64,000 bases of DNA from Gemmatimonadaceae bacterium (lineage in GTDB: Bacteria; Gemmatimonadota; Gemmatimonadetes; Gemmatimonadales; Gemmatimonadaceae). The position numbers and the translations under genes are program-made. Position 1 is the stretch's first letter, and the number at the start of each line of letters is the position of its first letter. Below, piece by piece: positions 59,123 through 64,000 of the stretch. Under the pieces are notes generated by a model that saw only the letters and a program-made list of their open reading frames with translations, did no database searches and was not told the DNA's origin. The stretch covers positions 1-64,000 of the forward strand of contig JADZDM010000031.1 in NCBI GenBank assembly GCA_020851035.1. The letters run 5' to 3'.

Positions 59123-59875
59123 TCAGCGAAGGGCGAACAGGAAGATGCCGGTCGCGACGGCCACGTTCAGTGACTCGACGGCGGCGCTGATGGGAAGCGC
59201 CACGGTCGTCGCGACGAGCGATTGCACCGCAGGAGACAGGCCCGCCCCCTCGTTCCCCACCGCCAGCGCCCACTGCGCGGGCACCGGCACGTCCTGGAGC
59301 GGAGTTCCGGCAGCATCGGCGCCCCACAACGGGACGCCGCGCCCCCCGAGGAACGAACCAAGCTCTTCCGCAGTGCAGGTCAGGGTGGGATGCACGAAGT
59401 GACTGCCCATCGCGCTCCTGACGACCTTCGCGTTCCAAAGGTCAACTGTTCCCGGCAGGGCGACGGTGGCGGTCACCCCGAAGGCGGCGGCGCTGCGCAG
59501 GATCGTGCCGACGTTGCCGGGGTCCTGGACGCCGTCGAGGACCAGCAGGTGCAGGGGGGACGCCGTGAGGGCGTCGAGGGACCAGCGCGGGACGGACGCG
59601 ACGGCCAGCACCCCCTGCGGCGCGTCCGTGCCGGCGGCGGAGTCGAAATCGCGCTCCGAGACGTAGGCCACCGGGATCCCGGCATTCGCGGCCCGGTCGA
59701 GGAGCGCCGCAGCGCGCGGCACCTGGGCGGCGACGTCCGCAGCCAGCACACCCTCCACCGCCAGGCCGCTCTGCAGCAGTTCCTCGACCGTGCGCAGTCC
59801 CTCGGCCACGAAGCGGCCGCTGCGTTCGCGCGCCTTGCGGCGCTGCAGGTCCCGGGCAACGGTGAGCAGGCTCAC
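59123..59875 (-). CDS. SpoU/TrmH-family RNA 2'-O-methyltransferase
   Basis: 250 aa from GTG 59875, preceded by AGGA with 8-nt spacing. The substrate-binding N-terminal domain starts VARDLQRRKARERSGRFVAEGLRTVEELLQSG, as in RlmB-like enzymes. SpoU motifs are LLVLDGVQDPGNVGTILRSAAAFG (motif 1), ALAVGNEGAGLSPAVQSLV (motif 2) and ALPISAAVESLNVAVATGIFLF (motif 3). It probably methylates 23S rRNA; the exact target is not deducible. It is 22 bp downstream of the punA gene. Confidence 0.94.
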   Translation of the reverse strand: MSLLTVARDLQRRKARERSGRFVAEGLRTVEELLQSGLAVEGVLAADVAAQVPRAAALLDRAANAGIPVAYVSERDFDSAAGTDAPQGVLAVASVPRWSLDALTASPLHLLVLDGVQDPGNVGTILRSAAAFGVTATVALPGTVDLWNAKVVRSAMGSHFVHPTLTCTAEELGSFLGGRGVPLWGADAAGTPLQDVPVPAQWALAVGNEGAGLSPAVQSLVATTVALPISAAVESLNVAVATGIFLFALR

Positions 59876-59897
59876 GACGGCATCCTGGTGCGGGTGG

Positions 59898-60776
59898 TCA
59901 GAGTCCGGCGACGACGGCCGTGACGAGATCCTGGAACCGTCCCGCGGCCTCCCTCGACTCGTGCAGCACCTCGTCGTGGCTGAGCGGCTGCGCGGTGTAG
60001 CCCGCGGCGGCATTCGTGATGAGGCTCACGCCGGCACAGCGCATGCCAAGTGACCGCGCCGTGATCACCTCGGGCACCGTGCTCATGCCGACGGCATCGG
60101 CGCCCAGCTTCTCCAGCATGCGCACCTCCGCCGGCGTCTCGTAGGTGGGCCCGAGCAGGCCGCAGTACACGCCCACGTCGAGCCGGATGCCCAGCCCACG
60201 CGCCGCCGCGTCGAGCTGTGCGGCGAGCGGCGCGTCGTAGGGGGCCGACATGTCCGGGAACCGCGGCTCACCCGGCTGCACCGGGCCGCACAACGGATGC
60301 CGGTTCATCAGGTTGATGTGATCGTCGATGCGCATCAGCGTGCCTGGCGCGAAGGTGCGCCGGATGCCCCCCGCCGCGTTCGACACGATGAGGGTGCGCG
60401 CGCCAAGGGCGTGCATCACCCGCACCGGGAAGACGGCGACGGCGGCCGGGTGCGCCTCGTAGAGATGAAACCGCCCGGCCAGGCAGATGACGGGACGTCC
60501 CGCCAGCGTCCCGGTGATCAGGGCGCCGGCGTGCCCCTCCACCGTGGCAGGGGGAAAACCCGGCACGTCGTGGAACGGAATGCGCACTGCGTCGCTGATG
60601 CGGTCGGCGAGCCCACCCAGGCCGGAGCCGAGGATGATCGCCGCCACCGGGTCGGGGATCGGTCGCGGCACGAGCCGACGCACGACCGCCGCGGCTTCGG
60701 CGGCCGCCGCGCTGCCGTATCGCGCCTGCAGCGTCGCGTCCGTGATGACAGGCACCGCCGCCGGATGCATGGTCAT
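59898..60776 (-). CDS. punA: Purine nucleoside phosphorylase (PNP-I, trimeric)
   Basis: 292 aa. It phosphorolyses inosine and guanosine to base and ribose 1-phosphate. The family motifs are AIILGSGLGGLADRI, GHAGALITGTLAGRPVICLAGRFHLYEAH, TLIVSNAAGGIRRTFAPGTLMRIDDHINLM, LLGPTYETPAEVRMLEKLGADAVGMSTVPEVITARSLGMRCAGVSLITNAAAG. The start overlaps the add stop (ATGA at 60773-60776). Confidence 0.95.
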   Translation of the reverse strand: MTMHPAAVPVITDATLQARYGSAAAAEAAAVVRRLVPRPIPDPVAAIILGSGLGGLADRISDAVRIPFHDVPGFPPATVEGHAGALITGTLAGRPVICLAGRFHLYEAHPAAVAVFPVRVMHALGARTLIVSNAAGGIRRTFAPGTLMRIDDHINLMNRHPLCGPVQPGEPRFPDMSAPYDAPLAAQLDAAARGLGIRLDVGVYCGLLGPTYETPAEVRMLEKLGADAVGMSTVPEVITARSLGMRCAGVSLITNAAAGYTAQPLSHDEVLHESREAAGRFQDLVTAVVAGL

Positions 60777-61834
60777 GCCGGTGCCCCGCCGCGCAACAGC
60801 GCCGCGATCTCCGACTCCATGCGCGCCACGAGCACCTGCTTCTCCGCCACGGGGAGGAAGCTGCTGCGGAAGCCGTCCAGCGCCATGCCGGCGATCTCCT
60901 CGATGGTGCAGTCACAGCTCGTCGCCGCGTGGTGGTACTCGTCCACCAGCGTCGTGCCCGACATCAGCCGGTTGTCGGTGTTGAGGCACACGTTCATGCC
61001 CCGCGCGAGGAACTGCTTCAGCGGGTGCGTCTCGTATCGGTCGGTCACGCGGGTCTGGACATTGCTGGTGAGGCAGAGCTCCAGCGCGATGCCACGTTCA
61101 TGCACCTCCTCCACCAGCGCGGGATCCTCGAGCAGGCGGGTGGCGTGCCCGATGCGGTGGGCATGGCAGTCGTGCACCGCCTGGCGGATGGAATCGGCGC
61201 CGTCTCCCTCCCCGGCATGGCAGGTGCAGGCGAGGCCGTGCTCCTTGCAGTACTCGAACGCCGCCGCATGACGCGAGGCCGGGTTGCCGAACTCGCCGCC
61301 GGCGAGGTCGAACCCCACCACGCCGCGCGCCTGGTAGCCCACCGCCAGGCGCGCCAGGTCGAGTGAGAGCACCGGGTCGTAGTGGCGCAGGCTGCACACG
61401 ATCAGTCGCGCGGTGACGTCCGCCTCCGCCTCCGCCTTCCGGATGCCGCGCAGCGGGGCCTCGATCGCCTCGGCGAGCGACAGCCCCTCCAGCGTGTTGA
61501 GCGGCGGCGCGAAGCGCATCTCGATGTACTTCACCCCCTCCGCCGCGACGTCGATCGCCAGCTCGTATGCGATCCGTTCCAGTGCCTCGGCGGTCTGCAT
61601 CACCGAGAGCGTGGTGTCGAAGCGCATGAGGTAGTCCTCGAGGTTCCGGGCGTCGTCCACGCGCATGTAGTCGCGCAGCGCCTCGGCGTCGTCGCGCGGC
61701 ATCGCCACGCGGTACTCCCGCGCCAGCTCGAGCATCGTCTCCGGACGCACCGAGCCGTCGAGGTGGCAATGCAGCTCCGCCTTGGGCAGTCGACGCAGGA
61801 GCGACCGGTCGGAGGCCACCGGCACCGGGCTCAC
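60773..61834 (-). CDS. add: Adenosine deaminase
   Basis: 353 aa from GTG 61834. It converts adenosine to inosine. Zinc and active-site residues: PKAELHCHLDGSVRPETML near 18-36, ACTCHAGEGDG near 205, HRIGHATRLLED near 225 (His), and LNTDNRLMSG near 289 (Asp). The product is the substrate of the PNP encoded next. GTGA overlap with the small upstream gene. Confidence 0.94.
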   Translation of the reverse strand: MSPVPVASDRSLLRRLPKAELHCHLDGSVRPETMLELAREYRVAMPRDDAEALRDYMRVDDARNLEDYLMRFDTTLSVMQTAEALERIAYELAIDVAAEGVKYIEMRFAPPLNTLEGLSLAEAIEAPLRGIRKAEAEADVTARLIVCSLRHYDPVLSLDLARLAVGYQARGVVGFDLAGGEFGNPASRHAAAFEYCKEHGLACTCHAGEGDGADSIRQAVHDCHAHRIGHATRLLEDPALVEEVHERGIALELCLTSNVQTRVTDRYETHPLKQFLARGMNVCLNTDNRLMSGTTLVDEYHHAATSCDCTIEEIAGMALDGFRSSFLPVAEKQVLVARMESEIAALLRGGAPA

Positions 61835-62070
61835 GACGCGGCCTCCGTGCCACGCTCGCGATTGGCGACGGTGCGGTAGATCACGCCGCCGTAGGCCGCG
61901 GTGCCGGGCGGGACGGGCAGGCCGCGGCTGTCGGCGATGAGGCGCGTGCCGGCCGCCACGGCGTCGGCCTCGGCGGCGTCGGCCGCGCGGATGGCATCGA
62001 GGGCGGTGGCTCCGGCGGGGACGTCGTACCCGCGGGCGTTCACGAACACACGGACGGTGGACATGGTCAT
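61831..62070 (-). CDS. Small protein of unknown function in the purine-salvage operon
   Basis: 79 aa. It begins MTMSTVRVFVNARGYDVPAGATALDAIRAADAAEADAV, a short beta-strand plus helix pattern that recalls ubiquitin-like or MoaD/ThiS beta-grasp proteins, but the C terminus lacks GG. It ends in a 4-bp overlap with add and begins in a 4-bp overlap with the nucleotidase stop, so it is a genuine coupled gene. Function unknown; the fold assignment is only a guess. Confidence 0.7.
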   Translation of the reverse strand: MTMSTVRVFVNARGYDVPAGATALDAIRAADAAEADAVAAGTRLIADSRGLPVPPGTAAYGGVIYRTVANRERGTEAAS

Positions 62071-64000
62071 GGAGTGACGGGCACAATGCGATCGACGGCC
62101 GGCGCCGCAACGCCGGCGGGTCGTGCACGGACATAGTTCACCAGCGCATCCAGGTCCACGATGTCGTTCGCCCGCGTCTCCAGCGCCACGCCGGCGAGGC
62201 CGAGGCCATCACCACCGGTGACCATGAAGTCGTTGAGCGTGATCGTGTAGATGCGGGTCGGGTCGATGGGCGCGCCGCCCACCGTCACCCCGACGATACG
62301 GTCGTCGGCGGGGCGGGACACATCGTATCGCAGCACCACACCGCTGATGTGTGCACGCACCGACGAGCCGGCCACCAGCCGGCCGAGGTAGGCGCGCAGG
62401 TCGCTGCCGCGCACCGTGAGCGTGTAGAGCGTGTTGCCGAACGGCTGGACCTCGTACAGGGTGCCGTAGTTCGCCTCGCCCTCCGGCAGGTTGGCGCGGA
62501 TGCCGCCGTTGTTCATCACGGCGATGTCGCTCCCGGCGGCGGCACGCATGGCGTCGGCGATGAGGTTGCCGAGGGCGTACTGCTGGCCGTCGCGGCGCAT
62601 GGTGGTGAGGATCCGGCCGACCGGGCGGGCGATGATCGGCGCCACGGCGTCCACGGCCGCGCGCGCGATCCGCGCCGCCTGCGGGTCGGGGGGGATGGTG
62701 TCGCTCATCACGTCCAGCACACTGGCCTGGATCACGCGTGAGCCGGCGATGTCGCCGGCGGCGCGCCCGCTGGTGTCGCCGACGGCGATGTCGACGATGT
62801 CGATCGCCTCGCCGCGCGAGCGGGCCTGCACGATCGGCACCCCGCGCAGGCGCTGGTTCAGGTAGCTGTGCGAGTGCCCCGACACGACGACGTCCACGCG
62901 CTCGGTGAGGCGGTTGACGAGGTCGAAGATCTCGCCCTGGCACGGCGTGCCCGCGTTGCAGAACCCGCCGAGGTGCCCGGTGACGACGATCACGTCCGCG
63001 CCATGCGCCCGCAGGGCGCGCGCCCGCTCGCTCACCACCGGCGCGGGGTCGATGAAGCGCAGGTCGGTGACGTTGATCGCGCGCGTGGTCTTCGGCGTCT
63101 CGATGGTACTGATGCCGATGATGCCGACGCGGAACGGCCCGCGCTGCACCAGCATGTCCTGCCGGATCCACGGCGGGATGTTGCCGAGCGTGTCGCGCAG
63201 GTTGGCGCTGAGGATCGGGTACGAGGCCTGGCGGATGCGCGCACGCAGCGTGTCCTGTCCGTAGTCGAACTCGTGGTTGCCGAGTGCACTGGCCGTGATG
63301 CCGAGGGAGTCGAAGAGCGTGACCACGGTGCGGCCGTAGGCGAGGTTCGAGGCCGGCGTGCCCTGGAACTCGTCACCGGCATCCACGATCACCGAATGAC
63401 ACGACGGCGGCGTGCAGCCGGCCTGGGCGCGCCGGATCGCCGCCACGAGCGCACCGGCGCCGCCGAAGGGCTGGTTCCGCGCGCCGACGCGCGACTCGAA
63501 CGCGCCGTGGAAGTCGTTCAGCCCGATCACGCGCAGCCGCGCGACACGCCCCCCGTCGCGGAACGACGCCTGCGCCGCGGTGGCGGCGGCCGCGGGGGTG
63601 ATGCGCCAGTTCACCGACGACCACTCGGCCGGGTCCAGCCGCCCCGCCGTGCGCACGGCGTCCACGATCATCTCGCGGATGTCCCCCTTCGACTCGTACA
63701 CGAGCGGCGCACCGGCAATCATCGCATACCCGCCACCACCCGTCTGGCGGTAGTTGCTGAGCGCGATCGTGTATGCGTCGCCGTCCTGCACCGCCCTGCC
63801 GTTCACGGCCAGGCCCACCACCCGCTGGCCGACCGGCTTCGACAGGTCCATCTCGTACTGGGCACCGACCACGAGGTCGAAGTTGAAGCCCGGCACGGCC
63901 GGATTCACCAGCGGCCCGGTCATGCCCGGCGACCACGTCTGGAAGTATCGCGCGCTGTGCTCGAGGTATGCGCGCAGTTGCGCGCCGGAGATGCGCACCG
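62067..64000 (-). CDS. Tandem 5'-nucleotidase/2',3'-cyclic phosphodiesterase-like protein (partial, N terminus outside)
   Basis: 644 residues inside the window, the N-terminal part missing. The first 160 residues are a 5'-nucleotidase C-terminal domain (RAYLEHSARYF, ALSNYRQTGGGGYAM). A second complete unit follows: metallophosphatase motifs LNDFHGAFES, DAGDEFQGT, GNHEFDYG, VTGHLGG and SGHSHSYL, then another 5_nucleotid_C domain with MNNGGIRANLPEG, YEVQPFGNTLYTL and TLNDFMVTGGDG. Two UshA/CpdB-like units fused, as in Bacillus YfkN, would act outside the cytoplasm to yield nucleosides for the adenosine deaminase and PNP encoded downstream. The stop overlaps the next gene by 4 bp. Confidence 0.9.
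   Translation of the reverse strand, partial: VRISGAQLRAYLEHSARYFQTWSPGMTGPLVNPAVPGFNFDLVVGAQYEMDLSKPVGQRVVGLAVNGRAVQDGDAYTIALSNYRQTGGGGYAMIAGAPLVYESKGDIREMIVDAVRTAGRLDPAEWSSVNWRITPAAAATAAQASFRDGGRVARLRVIGLNDFHGAFESRVGARNQPFGGAGALVAAIRRAQAGCTPPSCHSVIVDAGDEFQGTPASNLAYGRTVVTLFDSLGITASALGNHEFDYGQDTLRARIRQASYPILSANLRDTLGNIPPWIRQDMLVQRGPFRVGIIGISTIETPKTTRAINVTDLRFIDPAPVVSERARALRAHGADVIVVTGHLGGFCNAGTPCQGEIFDLVNRLTERVDVVVSGHSHSYLNQRLRGVPIVQARSRGEAIDIVDIAVGDTSGRAAGDIAGSRVIQASVLDVMSDTIPPDPQAARIARAAVDAVAPIIARPVGRILTTMRRDGQQYALGNLIADAMRAAAGSDIAVMNNGGIRANLPEGEANYGTLYEVQPFGNTLYTLTVRGSDLRAYLGRLVAGSSVRAHISGVVLRYDVSRPADDRIVGVTVGGAPIDPTRIYTITLNDFMVTGGDGLGLAGVALETRANDIVDLDALVNYVRARPAGVAAPAVDRIVPVTP

Noticed and set aside
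56650-59190. 846-aa open frame on the plus strand
   Set aside because: Antisense of the HELTH lipoprotein and prepilin peptidase genes, low-complexity Arg/His sequence.

Overview
The window is about 70% GC. It is densely packed with short-overlap operons (ATGA or GTGA junctions) and has no phage or plasmid backbone. The gene order ffh-rpsP-rimM-trmD-(lipoprotein)-rplS-rnhB, the many lipoproteins, outer-membrane beta-barrel and OmpA proteins, and the TesB, Pgl/Zwf and PurEK repertoire fit a Gram-negative, aerobic chromosome. My best guess is the Gemmatimonadota phylum. That placement is inference from general style; no rRNA or other decisive marker is present.

The most notable locus is at the left (about 1-10.4 kb, minus strand). 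Two giant genes overlap by 4 bp. The first encodes a trifunctional propionyl-CoA synthase (pcs, 1843 aa: acyl-CoA synthetase, enoyl-CoA hydratase and acrylyl-CoA reductase modules). The second encodes a bifunctional malonyl-CoA reductase (mcr, 1234 aa, two SDR halves). Together they would convert malonyl-CoA via malonate semialdehyde and 3-hydroxypropionate to propionyl-CoA, the signature branch of the Chloroflexus 3-hydroxypropionate bi-cycle. A TesB thioesterase and the tail of an IS110-type transposase lie beside it.

Divergent from pcs is a 5-oxoproline module (10.7-15.8 kb): pxpB-pxpC-pxpA, a DUF969/DUF979 membrane pair and a DUF2891 protein. It meets a convergent gnd-zwf-pgl operon, the oxidative pentose phosphate pathway, which is a plausible NADPH source for Mcr and Pcs. 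From 19 to 28 kb come an alpha/beta hydrolase, a TauE/SafE permease, a DctA-type carrier, DinB, DUF481 and DUF4126 proteins, then purE-purK-holB-moaC. From 28 to 37.8 kb are two lytic transglycosylases, a class A beta-lactamase-like lipoprotein, a PAP2 phosphatase, a PPOX flavoprotein, a photolyase-amine oxidase fusion, a degenerate M48-like protein and a DUF218 protein.

A tRNA-Lys(TTT) at 37.8 kb is overlapped antisense by the 3' end of a globin-coupled chemotaxis receptor. From 39.7 to 45.5 kb lie a repeat-rich lipoprotein, an MFS transporter, a large HELMH protein, an OmpA lipoprotein and a dienoyl-CoA reductase-like SDR. The translation/SRP operon fills 45.5-50.7 kb. Lon, DUF445, an acyl-ACP desaturase, a HELTH lipoprotein and a prepilin peptidase follow. 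The right end is a purine-salvage operon: tandem 5'-nucleotidase, small protein, adenosine deaminase, purine nucleoside phosphorylase and a SpoU methyltransferase. Two copies of a dispersed inverted-repeat element with GCGTCCTTGCG-like ends sit in intergenic gaps at 20.1 and 50.8 kb.
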